DNA of 64,000 nucleotides, from the NCBI RefSeq assembly GCF_900637635.1, contig NZ_LR134383.1, positions 888,501 through 952,500 on the forward strand, written 5' to 3'. A model generated the notes under the pieces. It saw only the letters and a program-made list of their open reading frames with translations, was not told the origin of the DNA and did no database searches. Position numbers and translations under genes: made by a program. Each line of letters starts with the position of its first letter. Positions within the stretch are counted from its first letter, which is position 1. Shown here piece after piece: positions 27,715 through 36,657 of the stretch. Origin of the DNA: Legionella jordanis (GTDB lineage Bacteria; Pseudomonadota; Gammaproteobacteria; Legionellales; Legionellaceae).

Positions 27715-27731
27715 TTGGCATAGAGCTTGCT
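27715..27731 (+). promoter_or_regulatory. Sigma-54 promoter of the flagellar operon
   Basis: TTGGCATAGAGCTTGCT matches the RpoN consensus TTGGCAC-N5-TTGCT, with GG and GC exactly twelve bases apart as required for the -24/-12 elements. The start of transcription is expected near 27742, about 50 bases before the fliM ATG. FleQ-type activation with RpoN is the known control of this class of flagellar genes in Legionella and Pseudomonas. Confidence 0.85.
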
Positions 27732-27790
27732 TAAGATCCGTCGCAACATAAGTATAGCTCAGAGCAGCTGTTTGGAAGTACAGGGAATTT

Positions 27791-28798
27791 ATGGCTGAAA
27801 AAGAAGTATTATCTCCTGAAGAAATTGATGCCCTGCTAAATGCAGTAGACGAAGAATCTTCAACTGAAAATAACTCATCTCTGGACAATGATAATGAGCT
27901 CCAGACGACTGCAGTTAAGCATGAGGAAGACGTTCAGGTACTTAACTTCGCTAGTCAGGAAAGAGTGGTTCGCGGCGAATTGCCGGTACTTGATAAAATA
28001 CACGATAGGGCGGCTCGTTTTTTTGCCAATGACATTTACCAGTTAATGGCTAAAGATTTACAAATTAAGCAAGAGCCTCTGGCAGTGGTAAAGCATCGGG
28101 AATTTCTTGCCAGCCTTCCAAACCCAACTTTAATGACCATCCGACGTTTTAAGCCCTTGAGGGGAAAAGCACTTATCCTTTTTGATAGTACATTTGTTTA
28201 TGATTTGGTTGATTATTATTTCGGCGGCAGCTCTCAATTTCTAGCACAAACCAATCGCACCGATTTCACCGCAACTGAGCTTCGGGTTATGGAAATTATA
28301 ATTGGCAAGCTCGTCCATAACATAGAGCAAGCCTGGGCTCCCATTATAAAATTGGATATTCTCAAAGTTGGTGATGAAACCAACCCACAGTTGGTTCATA
28401 TCGGTGAACCAAACGAATTGCTATTGGTTAGTCGCTTTACTTTGGATTTTGGTAAGGAAATAGGTTCTTTTTCCTTTGTTATACCCTATTCAATGGTTGA
28501 ACCCATCAAACAGCAATTAGAACTCGGCGCAGCCAGACCTGATGATGAAATTGATCCCAATTGGGTAATGTCGCTAAAAGAAGAATTAATGGATGTAAAG
28601 TTGATTGTCAGCTCGGTCATGGCTAAAACAAGTACCACTCTTGGGAAAGTAATGGAGTGGCAAGTGGGTGATTTCATTCCTATGGAAAAAAACGAGGAAG
28701 TGACCTTGGATATAGAGGGTACTCCTGGTTTTACAGCCATCATGGGGAGTGCGAACGATAAAAGAGCCGTACGAATTATTAAGAAAATCAGTTATTGA
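27791..28798 (+). CDS. fliM: Flagellar motor switch protein FliM
   Basis: C-ring protein that binds CheY~P in chemotactic bacteria and links FliG to FliN. The N-terminus EVLSPEEIDALLNAV is the conserved start of the CheY-binding region, followed by the CheC-like middle domain (RFFANDIYQLMAKDL; FDSTFVYDLVDYYFGG) and a C-terminal SpoA domain that ends IKKISY. AGGGA precedes the ATG. At 335 residues it is a normal length. It is the first gene of the operon that runs to 39349; a TTG start for fliN follows 11 bases after its stop. Confidence 0.96.
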   Translation: MAEKEVLSPEEIDALLNAVDEESSTENNSSLDNDNELQTTAVKHEEDVQVLNFASQERVVRGELPVLDKIHDRAARFFANDIYQLMAKDLQIKQEPLAVVKHREFLASLPNPTLMTIRRFKPLRGKALILFDSTFVYDLVDYYFGGSSQFLAQTNRTDFTATELRVMEIIIGKLVHNIEQAWAPIIKLDILKVGDETNPQLVHIGEPNELLLVSRFTLDFGKEIGSFSFVIPYSMVEPIKQQLELGAARPDDEIDPNWVMSLKEELMDVKLIVSSVMAKTSTTLGKVMEWQVGDFIPMEKNEEVTLDIEGTPGFTAIMGSANDKRAVRIIKKISY

Positions 28799-28809
28799 GG
28801 AGAGTTGAA

Positions 28810-29145
28810 TTGAGTAATCAAACGGAATCTGCGCCAAAAGCGGCTGAAAACCAGGAACAAAACAACACTTCTCAAGAAAACGACGTCGAAAAGATGGAAG
28901 TAATCCTGGATATTCCGGTGGCTGTCACCGTTGAAATAGGTCGCACCAAAATGACCATCCGAAATCTATTGCAACTTAACCAGGGTGGAATTGTTGCTTT
29001 GGATCGTTTAGCAGGGGAGCCTTTGGATGTTTTGGTCAATGGGACATTGGTGGCTCATGGCGAGGTTGTTGTCGTAAATGACAAATTTGGGGTGAGGTTA
29101 ACAGACATTGTAAGTAAAACAGAGAGGATAAAGCGCTTAAGATGA
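28810..29145 (+). CDS. fliN: Flagellar motor switch protein FliN
   Basis: C-ring SpoA-domain protein, 111 residues. The TTG at 28810 is chosen: AGGAGA at 28798-28803 (overlapping the fliM stop) is six bases away, whereas an in-frame TTG at 28795 has no site. A variable, acidic N-terminal tail is followed by MEVILDIPVAVTVEIGRTKM, LLQLNQGGIVALDRLAGEPL, VLVNGTLVAHGEVVVVND and KFGVRLTDIV, which are the SpoA core. The stop overlaps the fliO start as ATGA. Confidence 0.95.
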   Translation: MSNQTESAPKAAENQEQNNTSQENDVEKMEVILDIPVAVTVEIGRTKMTIRNLLQLNQGGIVALDRLAGEPLDVLVNGTLVAHGEVVVVNDKFGVRLTDIVSKTERIKRLR

Positions 29146-29540
29146 GACATGTTGTTGGTGTAGTGGCCACCCTATTTTCAGCTTCTATTTGGGCTAGCAG
29201 TAGAACTGGAACGGGCTCAATCAATCACACTGAATTAATAAGAGTAATGGCTGGATTGTTGTTGGTTGTGGGCGTCATTGTTTTTTTGTCCTGGCTCCTA
29301 AAACGTCTAAATCGTGTCAATTTTGGTAGTAGCAATGCCTTTAAAGTGATTGCAAGCATGAACTTAGGGACGAGAGAAAAAATTATGTTATTAAATGTGG
29401 GTAAGCGTTATTTATTGCTGGGAATTACTGCTGGAAGTATCAATACACTGCATGATTTTGGTGAAGAATTGCCGAGTGGTTTTTTATTGAATGACAAAGG
29501 TTCATTTAGTGAGTTCCTTAAAACAGCCCTCGGAAAGTAG
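29142..29540 (+). CDS. fliO: Flagellar biosynthesis protein FliO
   Basis: Assembly factor for the FliP export-gate complex. At 132 residues it has an N-terminal signal-like segment ([16 protein letters not shown]) and a transmembrane helix ([22 protein letters not shown]). A cytoplasmic region with the FliO pattern follows ([34 protein letters not shown]). ATGA overlap with fliN and an eight-base gap to fliP show translation in series. The family varies greatly, so position between fliN and fliP adds to the identification. Confidence 0.9.
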   Translation: MRHVVGVVATLFSASIWASSRTGTGSINHTELIRVMAGLLLVVGVIVFLSWLLKRLNRVNFGSSNAFKVIASMNLGTREKIMLLNVGKRYLLLGITAGSINTLHDFGEELPSGFLLNDKGSFSEFLKTALGK

Positions 29541-29547
29541 TAAAGAA

Positions 29548-30294
29548 ATGAAAAAAAACACCACTTTGTTTGTTGCTTTGCTTTTGTTGCTTGTTCCTAT
29601 GCTCGTAACAGCTGGTCCCACGTCTTTACCTGCTCTGACTGTTTCAGGCGCGCCGAGTGGAGCGCAAACCTACAGCGTCAATTTGCAGATTTTAATTTTT
29701 ATGACGCTTCTAAGCGTTTTGCCAGGGCTTCTCATGGCCATGACGGCTTTCACCAGAATTATTATTGTGCTTTCAATTCTTCGCCAAGCCATTGGCATGG
29801 CTCAAACGCCCACAAACCAGATTCTTATTGGTATTGCTCTTTTCCTCACATTTTTTGTGATGTCGCCCATTTTTAGTCAAATCAATGAAAAAGCGATTCA
29901 GCCCTATCTGGAAGATCAGCTTGAATTTCCACAGGCTATGCAACGCGCGCAAGAGCCATTAAGAAAATTTATGCTGAATCAAACCCGAAAGAATGATTTA
30001 TCACTGTTTGAACAATTTAGTCACGACCATTATCCGTCTATTTCAGATGTACCGATGAGCATATTGATTCCTGCATTCGTAACCAGTGAATTAAAAACGG
30101 CTTTTCAAATTGGATTTATTTTGTTTTTACCCTTTCTGATTATTGATTTAGTAGTTGCCAGCGTGTTGATGGCGATGGGAATGATGATGTTGTCACCATT
30201 GATTATTTCTTTGCCATTTAAAATTATGTTGTTTGTCATGGTGGATGGATGGACTTTGGTGCTGGGATCACTTGCATCAAGCTTTGCTATTTAG
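29548..30294 (+). CDS. fliP: Flagellar export gate protein FliP
   Basis: Integral membrane component of the type III flagellar export gate, 248 residues. The ATG at 29548 starts [23 protein letters not shown], a cleavable signal peptide as known for FliP; an in-frame upstream start at 29491 would lie inside fliO. The core motifs are [55 protein letters not shown] and the C-terminal [18 protein letters not shown]-like region (here [18 protein letters not shown]). Very well conserved family. Confidence 0.96.
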   Translation: MKKNTTLFVALLLLLVPMLVTAGPTSLPALTVSGAPSGAQTYSVNLQILIFMTLLSVLPGLLMAMTAFTRIIIVLSILRQAIGMAQTPTNQILIGIALFLTFFVMSPIFSQINEKAIQPYLEDQLEFPQAMQRAQEPLRKFMLNQTRKNDLSLFEQFSHDHYPSISDVPMSILIPAFVTSELKTAFQIGFILFLPFLIIDLVVASVLMAMGMMMLSPLIISLPFKIMLFVMVDGWTLVLGSLASSFAI

Positions 30295-30324
30295 AAAATA
30301 GCAGGTCCTTAGGAGGGAGGGGTA

Positions 30325-30594
30325 ATGACGGAAGAAACCGTAGTGTCGCTATTTAGCGAGGGCATTTACGTGATGATTGTAATGCTTTTGGTGCTTATCC
30401 TTCCTGGTTTGGTTGTTGGACTTATGGTTGCCATGTTTCAAGCGGCTACTCAAATTAATGAAATGAGTTTGAGTTTTATTCCGAAATTGTTGGTTACGTT
30501 TCTGGTGTTGGTGATTGCAGGACCTTGGCTTTTAAAAACCATTGTCAGTTATACGGATTCATTAATTAGCAATATTCCCTATTTGATAGGTTAA
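30325..30594 (+). CDS. fliQ: Flagellar export gate protein FliQ
   Basis: Small 89-residue export-gate subunit with two membrane helices (YVMIVMLLVLILPGLVVGLMVA and KLLVTFLVLVIAGPWLLKTIV). FQAATQINEMSLSFIPKL between them is the family signature. AGGAGGGAGGGG gives a strong Shine-Dalgarno ahead of the ATG. fliR starts two bases after its stop. Confidence 0.95.
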   Translation: MTEETVVSLFSEGIYVMIVMLLVLILPGLVVGLMVAMFQAATQINEMSLSFIPKLLVTFLVLVIAGPWLLKTIVSYTDSLISNIPYLIG

Positions 30595-30596
30595 AT

Positions 30597-31367
30597 ATGA
30601 ATATTCAGTATCAGGACATGATTAACTTGTTTAGTAAATTTATATGGCCTTTGCCAAGGATAAGCGGTTTATTCCTTACAATGCCCCTGGTTTCTTCAAC
30701 AATGGTCCCCGCTCGGATTCGTATTATTTTTGCAATGGCCCTGTCTTTTATATGTGCACCCTTTATTGCCGAAAGTTTGTCGTTTTTGCATTTTAACGCT
30801 GGCTATGTGCTGTTTTTGGTTCAGGAAATTCTCTTGGGTGTTTTGATGGGTTTTATCCTGCAAATTGTATTTCAAATTTTTATTATGGCCGGGCAAGTGA
30901 TTGCCATGCAAACTGGGCTTGGATTTGCCATTATGGTTGATCCTGCAAGCAAAGTCAGTGTGCCTTTGCTTAGCCAATTTTATTTGATGTTAATAAGCCT
31001 CTTATTTTTAAACCTCAATGGCCACTTAGCGATTCTTGAGGCGTTATTAAGCAGCTTCCAGAATTTGCCGATAGGAAAAATCTCTCTGGATGCTTCATCC
31101 TTAGGCAAAATCATCATGTTTTCAGGTTGGATGTTTAAAGAAGCGGTATTAGTCGCTCTGCCAGCCATTTTGGCGTTGCTTATCGTCAATCTTGCTTTTG
31201 CGGTGATGGCAAGAGTAGCCCCCCAGCTTAATCTGTTTTCTATGGGTTTTCCTATCACGCTTTTAATGGGAATGTTCATTATTTATATCAGTTTGCCAGG
31301 GATTTCCGCCGAAGCTGGAAAAAGCCTTGAGCAAGGTATGCAATTGATAGTAGGACTATTACATTAA
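30597..31367 (+). CDS. fliR: Flagellar export gate protein FliR
   Basis: Export-gate subunit of 256 residues with about six hydrophobic segments. Typical FliR stretches are PLVSSTMVPARIRIIFAMAL, VQEILLGVLMGFILQIVFQ, AGQVIAMQTGLGFAIMVDP and APQLNLFSMGFPITLLMG. It starts two bases after fliQ. Its stop codon directly abuts the flhB ATG (TAAATG), so FliR and FlhB, which form a complex, are translated in sequence. Confidence 0.95.
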   Translation: MNIQYQDMINLFSKFIWPLPRISGLFLTMPLVSSTMVPARIRIIFAMALSFICAPFIAESLSFLHFNAGYVLFLVQEILLGVLMGFILQIVFQIFIMAGQVIAMQTGLGFAIMVDPASKVSVPLLSQFYLMLISLLFLNLNGHLAILEALLSSFQNLPIGKISLDASSLGKIIMFSGWMFKEAVLVALPAILALLIVNLAFAVMARVAPQLNLFSMGFPITLLMGMFIIYISLPGISAEAGKSLEQGMQLIVGLLH

Positions 31368-32513
31368 ATGGCAGATGAAGAACAATCGCAGGAGCGGACC
31401 GAACAACCCTCTGCAAAACGCTTGAGGGAGGCAAAGGAAAAAGGGCAAGTAGCACGTTCAAAAGATCTGAATGCCACTTTAATTTTATTGTTTTCTGGGA
31501 TTGGATTTTTCGTATTTGGCCACTATTTGTCGCAACAGTTCATGCAAATCATGCGTCAGGCTTTTGAATTTAACAGCGAGGACTTAAGGGCGCCCTGGCT
31601 TTTATTAGCCAAATTATTTCTTCTGATGCAAGATGGATTTTGGGTTTTATTCCCATTTTTAATGCTTCTTTTTATCTTAACCTTGATTGCCCCTATTTTT
31701 ATGGGAGGCTGGGTTTTTAGTACCCAAGCATTACTGCCTAAGTTTTCTCGCTTAAGTCTGTTAAAGGGTTTAAAGCGAATGTTTTCGCTCAAAGGCGCAG
31801 TTGAGATGACCAAGGCTTTTTTAAAGTTCTCACTGGTGGCAGTAGTGGCTGTTTTTCTTCTTAAATTAGAAATTCCTTCCTTGCTCAAGCTGACTCATTT
31901 TTCCATAGAAGTAGCAATAACCCATGGATTGGGTCTGGTGATGTGGGCATTTATTGTGCTCAGTGCCAGTCTTATTTTAATTGCCGCCGTGGATGTGCCT
32001 TTCCAGTGGTATGAGCAGCGCAAACAATTGAAAATGACCAAGCAGGAAGTCAAAGATGAGTACAAGGAGACGGAAGGTAAACCGGAGGTAAAAAGTCACA
32101 TTCGACAAGCACAACAGGAAATCGCCAAAAGAAGAATGATGAGTGAAGTACCTAAAGCCGATGTTGTGCTTACAAACCCCACGCATTATGCCGTTGCATT
32201 AAGTTATAAACGAAATAGTCAAAAAGCACCAATTGTTGTGGCCAAAGGGAAGGATTTAATCGCTTTGCAAATCAACCGGGTCGCACAAGCTAATCGGGTG
32301 CCCTTGCTTGAGGTTCCGGCTTTAACCCGGGCGATTTATTTTTCCACCCGATTAAATCGGGAAATACCTCGAGGGCTTTATGTGGCTGTGGCTCAGGTTT
32401 TGGCTTATATCTTTCAGCTTAGAGATAAACAGCACTATGAAAAACGTCCTGAATTTCTGCAAAAAGTTCCTATTCCAGAAGAATTAAAACGAGATGCTGA
32501 GGAGAACGCATGA
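31368..32513 (+). CDS. flhB: Flagellar export specificity switch protein FlhB
   Basis: Four-helix membrane protein that switches export from rod/hook to filament substrates. The N-terminus SQERTEQPSAKRLREAKEKG is conserved. The cytoplasmic domain has the self-cleaving NPTH site (VVLTNPTHYAVAL) near residue 267, followed by PIVVAKGKDLIAL and VPLLEVPALTRAIY. At 381 residues it is normal. Its TGA overlaps the start of flhA. Confidence 0.97.
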   Translation: MADEEQSQERTEQPSAKRLREAKEKGQVARSKDLNATLILLFSGIGFFVFGHYLSQQFMQIMRQAFEFNSEDLRAPWLLLAKLFLLMQDGFWVLFPFLMLLFILTLIAPIFMGGWVFSTQALLPKFSRLSLLKGLKRMFSLKGAVEMTKAFLKFSLVAVVAVFLLKLEIPSLLKLTHFSIEVAITHGLGLVMWAFIVLSASLILIAAVDVPFQWYEQRKQLKMTKQEVKDEYKETEGKPEVKSHIRQAQQEIAKRRMMSEVPKADVVLTNPTHYAVALSYKRNSQKAPIVVAKGKDLIALQINRVAQANRVPLLEVPALTRAIYFSTRLNREIPRGLYVAVAQVLAYIFQLRDKQHYEKRPEFLQKVPIPEELKRDAEENA

Positions 32514-34585
32514 TGAATGCCGTATTGCATTACATGAAACAATGGATGCATCAGGGTTTAGGTACACCCATTATGCTTATCATCATGCTTAGTATGATGA
32601 TATTACCTCTCCCTGCTTTTTTTCTGGATATTTTATTTACCTTTAATATCGCTTTGTCTCTCATTGTTCTGTTGGCGGTAATTTATAGTGATAGGCCCTT
32701 GGATTTTGCGGTTTTTCCAACAGTGATCCTGATTGCCACTTTGCTGCGGCTCTCACTCAATGTGGCCTCAACCCGGGTAGTCTTGCTCAATGGGCATACA
32801 GGGACTGCGGCAGCCGGTAAGGTGATTCAATCATTTGGAGAGGTAGTTATTGGTGGCAATTACACGGTTGGTTTGGTTGTCTTCATCATTTTGGTGGTTA
32901 TCAACTTCGTGGTGGTAACCAAAGGAGCAGGGCGTGTTTCTGAGGTGAGCGCAAGGTTTACACTGGATTCTTTGCCTGGAAAACAAATGGCCATTGATGC
33001 TGATCTGAATGCAGGTTTAATCAATCAGGAACAGGCAATCAAAAGACGTGCTGAAGTGGCTCAGGAAGCCGATTTTTATGGCTCAATGGATGGTGCCAGC
33101 AAGTTTGTTCGAGGTGATGCCATCGCCGGTATTTTAATTTTGCTCATCAATATGATTGGTGGATTGATTATTGGCGTGCTGCAACACGACATGACGATTG
33201 GTGATGCCTTACATAATTATATTTTATTAACTATTGGTGACGGACTGGTTGCGCAAGTTCCCTCGCTGGTGTTATCTACGGCTGCTGCCATTATGGTAAC
33301 GAGGGTTTCAGCAGCTCAAGATATGAGCCGGGCCTTGGTAAGTCAAGTGTTTGGCAACATTCGCTCCTTAGTCATTGCTGCTTCAATCATAGCGATTATT
33401 GGTTTAATACCCGGAATGCCTCATGTTGCCTTTTTAATTTTGGCGGCAGGCCTAGGAGCTATGGCTTACATGATGATGATTAAGAATCAACAAAAAGCAA
33501 AAGCGGAGACAATGGAAGTCAGCAACCAGACTGCCGCTGAGAGTGGAGGCAGTGAACTCTCATGGGACGATGTTAATCCGGTTGACTCCATTGGCCTTGA
33601 AGTGGGTTATCGTTTAATCCCTTTGGTTGATAGCTCACAAGGCGGAATATTACTCTCGCGTATCAAAGGTGTAAGGAAGAAAATTTCTCAAGAATTAGGG
33701 TTCCTAATTCCTACCGTGCATATTCGTGATAATCTCGATCTGAAACCCAACCATTACCGCATTAGTTTGGCTGGAGTAATTATGGGTGAAGCGGCCATTT
33801 TTAACGACAAGTGGCTAGCCATCAATCCCGGGCAGGTATTTGGCCAACTGGATGGACAACCGACCAAAGATCCAGCTTTTGGTTTGGATGCGGTCTGGAT
33901 TAACGAAAATCAAAAGGAGCTGGCGCATACTTTAGGTTATACCGTAGTGGATGCCTCTACTGTCGTTGCCACCCACCTCAGTCAAGTTCTGGAAGAAAAC
34001 AGTTATCAATTGCTGGGTTATGAAGAAACGCAACAATTGCTCGATAAATTGGCAAATAGTTCCCCCAAACTGGTGAAAGAACTTGTGCCGGAAACCATGT
34101 CGCTTGGGGCGGTAAATAAAGTGTTACAAGGATTACTCGTTGAACATATCCCCTTGTCAGACATTCGAACGATCGTTGAAACTTTGGCAGAAGCAGCGCA
34201 TAAATCAAAAGAAAGCGATTATCTAATCGGTCAGGTCAGAGTGGCCTTATCCAGGTTAATTACGCAAAAAATAAGTGGCTTAAATGAAGAGCTGCCAATC
34301 ATCACACTCAAGCCTGAATTGGAACAATTATTGCAAAACACCATTCAAAACAATGGCCAGGGGGTAAGTTTTGAACCAGGGATGGCTGATCGCTTACAAC
34401 AGGCCCTTGTTCAACTGACAGCACAACAACAGGCTAAACAAGAATTGGCCGTATTGGTTGTGCAACCCAGCATTCGATCAGTTCTGGCACGTTTTGTGCG
34501 TAACATTTCAAGTAACCTGCATGTTTTATCTTATCAGGAAATTCCTGATAACAAACAAATTAGAATTATTGGTACAGTCGGTTAG
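32510..34585 (+). CDS. flhA: Flagellar export apparatus protein FlhA
   Basis: Largest export-gate protein, forming the cytoplasmic nonamer ring. The 691 residues have eight N-terminal membrane helices and the FHIPEP-type segments FAVFPTVILIATLLRLSLNV and TKGAGRVSEVSARFTLDSLP, then FVRGDAIAG, and a soluble C-terminal domain that binds export chaperones (NPVDSIGLEVGYRLIPLVD; PTVHIRDNL; TVVDASTVVATHLSQ). ATGATG gives two possible starts, 32510 and 32513, of which the first overlaps the flhB stop. Confidence 0.97.
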   Translation: MMNAVLHYMKQWMHQGLGTPIMLIIMLSMMILPLPAFFLDILFTFNIALSLIVLLAVIYSDRPLDFAVFPTVILIATLLRLSLNVASTRVVLLNGHTGTAAAGKVIQSFGEVVIGGNYTVGLVVFIILVVINFVVVTKGAGRVSEVSARFTLDSLPGKQMAIDADLNAGLINQEQAIKRRAEVAQEADFYGSMDGASKFVRGDAIAGILILLINMIGGLIIGVLQHDMTIGDALHNYILLTIGDGLVAQVPSLVLSTAAAIMVTRVSAAQDMSRALVSQVFGNIRSLVIAASIIAIIGLIPGMPHVAFLILAAGLGAMAYMMMIKNQQKAKAETMEVSNQTAAESGGSELSWDDVNPVDSIGLEVGYRLIPLVDSSQGGILLSRIKGVRKKISQELGFLIPTVHIRDNLDLKPNHYRISLAGVIMGEAAIFNDKWLAINPGQVFGQLDGQPTKDPAFGLDAVWINENQKELAHTLGYTVVDASTVVATHLSQVLEENSYQLLGYEETQQLLDKLANSSPKLVKELVPETMSLGAVNKVLQGLLVEHIPLSDIRTIVETLAEAAHKSKESDYLIGQVRVALSRLITQKISGLNEELPIITLKPELEQLLQNTIQNNGQGVSFEPGMADRLQQALVQLTAQQQAKQELAVLVVQPSIRSVLARFVRNISSNLHVLSYQEIPDNKQIRIIGTVG

Positions 34586-34602
34586 GGGAGGGGTGAGGGC
34601 TT

Positions 34603-35739
34603 ATGAAATTAAAACGCTTTGTTGCGCCAAACACTAGAAGCGCCATGCAACAAATCAAAGCGACTTTTGGTCCAGATGCCGTCATTCTATCCAGTAGCAG
34701 GGTTGAGAATGGCGTGGAAATTGTGGCTGCGGTGGATTTTGATGAAACGGTCTTAACAGCCAGTGCTGCCATTGCCAGTGCCGATCCGGCGCCCCAGCTT
34801 CCTGCGCAACCTACTTCTCCCTCTCCTTTGGATGACATGCGTTTGGAACTGCAAACGCTAAGAGGAATGCTGGAAGTCCAAATGCGTGGACAGGGAGGAC
34901 AAGGAAAACAACCTCTACATGCTGTGCTGATTCAAAAACTTCTTGATGCAGGTGTAAGTCAGATTACGGCCAGTCATTTGGCTCAGCAAATTAATCCATC
35001 ATTAAATCAACAACAAGCTTGGCAGCAGGTATTGAGCCATTTTTCTGACAGCTTGACTGTCCGTAACTTAAATCGCATTGAGGAAGGTGGCATCTATGCC
35101 TTTGTTGGCCCAACAGGGGTAGGTAAAACAACGACATTGGCTAAAATTGCTGCCCGATTTTCATTGAGATTCGGTGCGGATAAGCTTGGGCTTATTACTA
35201 TGGATAATTATCGCATCGCCGCTCAAGAACAATTAATGCTTTATGGAAAAATATTGGGTGTTCAGGTTTGTGTCGCTGACGATGACATCTCTTTGACAAG
35301 GGTGATAAAACAATTAAATGATAAAAAATTAATTTTAATTGATACGGCTGGTATGAACCCGGTAGATGAGCGAGTTCGTTTGCAGATGGATTGCTTAAAC
35401 AACAAACTTCGTTCGATATCTACCGTTTTGGTATTACAGGCAACCAGCGACTATCATGTACTTATGCATGCTATTAGCCAGTATGGAGCACAACGGCTTG
35501 AGCAATGCATCATTACAAAATTGGATGAAGCATTAACTCTGGGTGGAACTTTAAGTGCTATGGCGGAAACCGGGCTTGAAGTAAGTTATTTAACTCACGG
35601 CCAACGGGTTCCCGAAGACATCAAAATAGCTACTCGGCATCAATTGATGGAGCAGTTTTGCGAACAAGAGAAGTTGCTGGGCAGTAAAGAAAGCAGGCCG
35701 GACCCAGGGTTTGCAAGGAGGCTGTATGTCGAAAGCTAA
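34603..35739 (+). CDS. flhF: Flagellar biosynthesis GTPase FlhF
   Basis: SRP-type GTPase that fixes the position of polar flagella. The 378 residues have a basic N-terminus MKLKRFVAPNTRSAMQQIK, a proline-rich linker, an N domain and the G domain with GPTGVGKTTT at 169-178. TMDNYRIAAQEQL, DTAGMNPVDERV and TKLDEALTLGG follow. Its end overlaps fleN by 14 bases. Together with FleN it implies one or few polar flagella. Confidence 0.96.
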   Translation: MKLKRFVAPNTRSAMQQIKATFGPDAVILSSSRVENGVEIVAAVDFDETVLTASAAIASADPAPQLPAQPTSPSPLDDMRLELQTLRGMLEVQMRGQGGQGKQPLHAVLIQKLLDAGVSQITASHLAQQINPSLNQQQAWQQVLSHFSDSLTVRNLNRIEEGGIYAFVGPTGVGKTTTLAKIAARFSLRFGADKLGLITMDNYRIAAQEQLMLYGKILGVQVCVADDDISLTRVIKQLNDKKLILIDTAGMNPVDERVRLQMDCLNNKLRSISTVLVLQATSDYHVLMHAISQYGAQRLEQCIITKLDEALTLGGTLSAMAETGLEVSYLTHGQRVPEDIKIATRHQLMEQFCEQEKLLGSKESRPDPGFARRLYVES

Positions 35740-36592
35740 CAATAGGACGGATCAAGCATCCGGGCTCCGAAACTTATCCCGATCCAAGCCAATAAAAGTC
35801 ATTGCAATTGCTGCGGGCAAAGGAGGAGTGGGAAAAAGCAATATTTCTGTCAACCTGGCTATTGCTCTTGCGCAAAGAAATAAAAAAGTCATGCTCATGG
35901 ATGCAGACTTAGGTTTGGCTAATGTAGATATTCTGTTAGGTATGCACAGTAAATACAACTTATCCCATGTAATAAAGGGCCGCTGCCAATTACATGATAT
36001 TCTCTTGCAAGGACCTGAGGGCATCCAGGTTATTCCAGCCTCTTCAGGTAGTGATTACATGACTCAATTAAGTGCCAGTGAGCATGCGGGTATCATTGAT
36101 GCATTTAATGAACTCACGGATGAGTTTGATTACATGATTATTGATACGGCTGCAGGTATTTCGGATACGGTATTGAGTTTTGCCCGATCTTCTCAAGAAT
36201 TGGTGGTGATTGTGCGCGATGAACCCACGTCACTGACTGACGCTTATGCCTTCATTAAAGTGATGACCAAGCGATATGAGTGGAGTCATTTTCATGTATT
36301 AGCCAATATGGTTCCCAATCCAAAAGAGGGACGTGAATTGTTTAATAAACTCTATCGTGTGGCTGAGCATTTTCTCGATGTACGACTGGATTATATGGGA
36401 GCCATTCCTTTCGATAACTGCGTGCATGAAGCCATAAAAAAGCAAAAACCAGTTGTGCTGTCTTATCCGGGATCCAGTGCAGCCAAGGCCTTCTTGCAGT
36501 TGGCAGAGATCGTTGAGGAATGGCCGCCGAAATATGCATTGGGTGGCAATACCAGTTTTTTTCTTGAGCGTCTTGTAGCTAGAGAATATTAG
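35726..36592 (+). CDS. fleN: Flagellar number regulator FleN (FlhG/YlxH, MinD-like ATPase)
   Basis: MinD/ParA-family ATPase that limits flagellar number and, in Pseudomonas, restrains FleQ. The ATG at 35726 has AAGGAGG at 35715-35721; a TTG at 35711 is rejected. The deviant Walker A KGGVGKS is at residues 32-38, with VMLMDADLGLANVDILLG and DYMIIDTAAGISDTVLSF as the switch regions. There is a C-terminal amphipathic end. It is 288 residues long. It overlaps flhF and is followed by a 65-base gap with a hairpin before fliA. Confidence 0.95.
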   Translation: MSKANNRTDQASGLRNLSRSKPIKVIAIAAGKGGVGKSNISVNLAIALAQRNKKVMLMDADLGLANVDILLGMHSKYNLSHVIKGRCQLHDILLQGPEGIQVIPASSGSDYMTQLSASEHAGIIDAFNELTDEFDYMIIDTAAGISDTVLSFARSSQELVVIVRDEPTSLTDAYAFIKVMTKRYEWSHFHVLANMVPNPKEGRELFNKLYRVAEHFLDVRLDYMGAIPFDNCVHEAIKKQKPVVLSYPGSSAAKAFLQLAEIVEEWPPKYALGGNTSFFLERLVAREY

Positions 36593-36603
36593 AATTAGAG
36601 CTT

Positions 36604-36645
36604 GTCTTTTAAGGGTTGCCAAGCAGGCAGCCCTGAGGCAAAGAC
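36604..36645 (+). promoter_or_regulatory. Two-stage hairpin in the fleN-fliA gap
   Basis: AGGGTTGCC (36612-36620) pairs with GGCAGCCCT (36626-36634) around loop AAGCA, with one G-U. Outside it GTCTTT (36604-36609) pairs with AAAGAC (36640-36645). There is no T run, so it does not look like a terminator. It ends immediately before the fliA Shine-Dalgarno AAGGAG, so a role in translation or processing of the fliA message is possible. Confidence 0.5.
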
Positions 36646-36657
36646 TAAGGAGAAATC

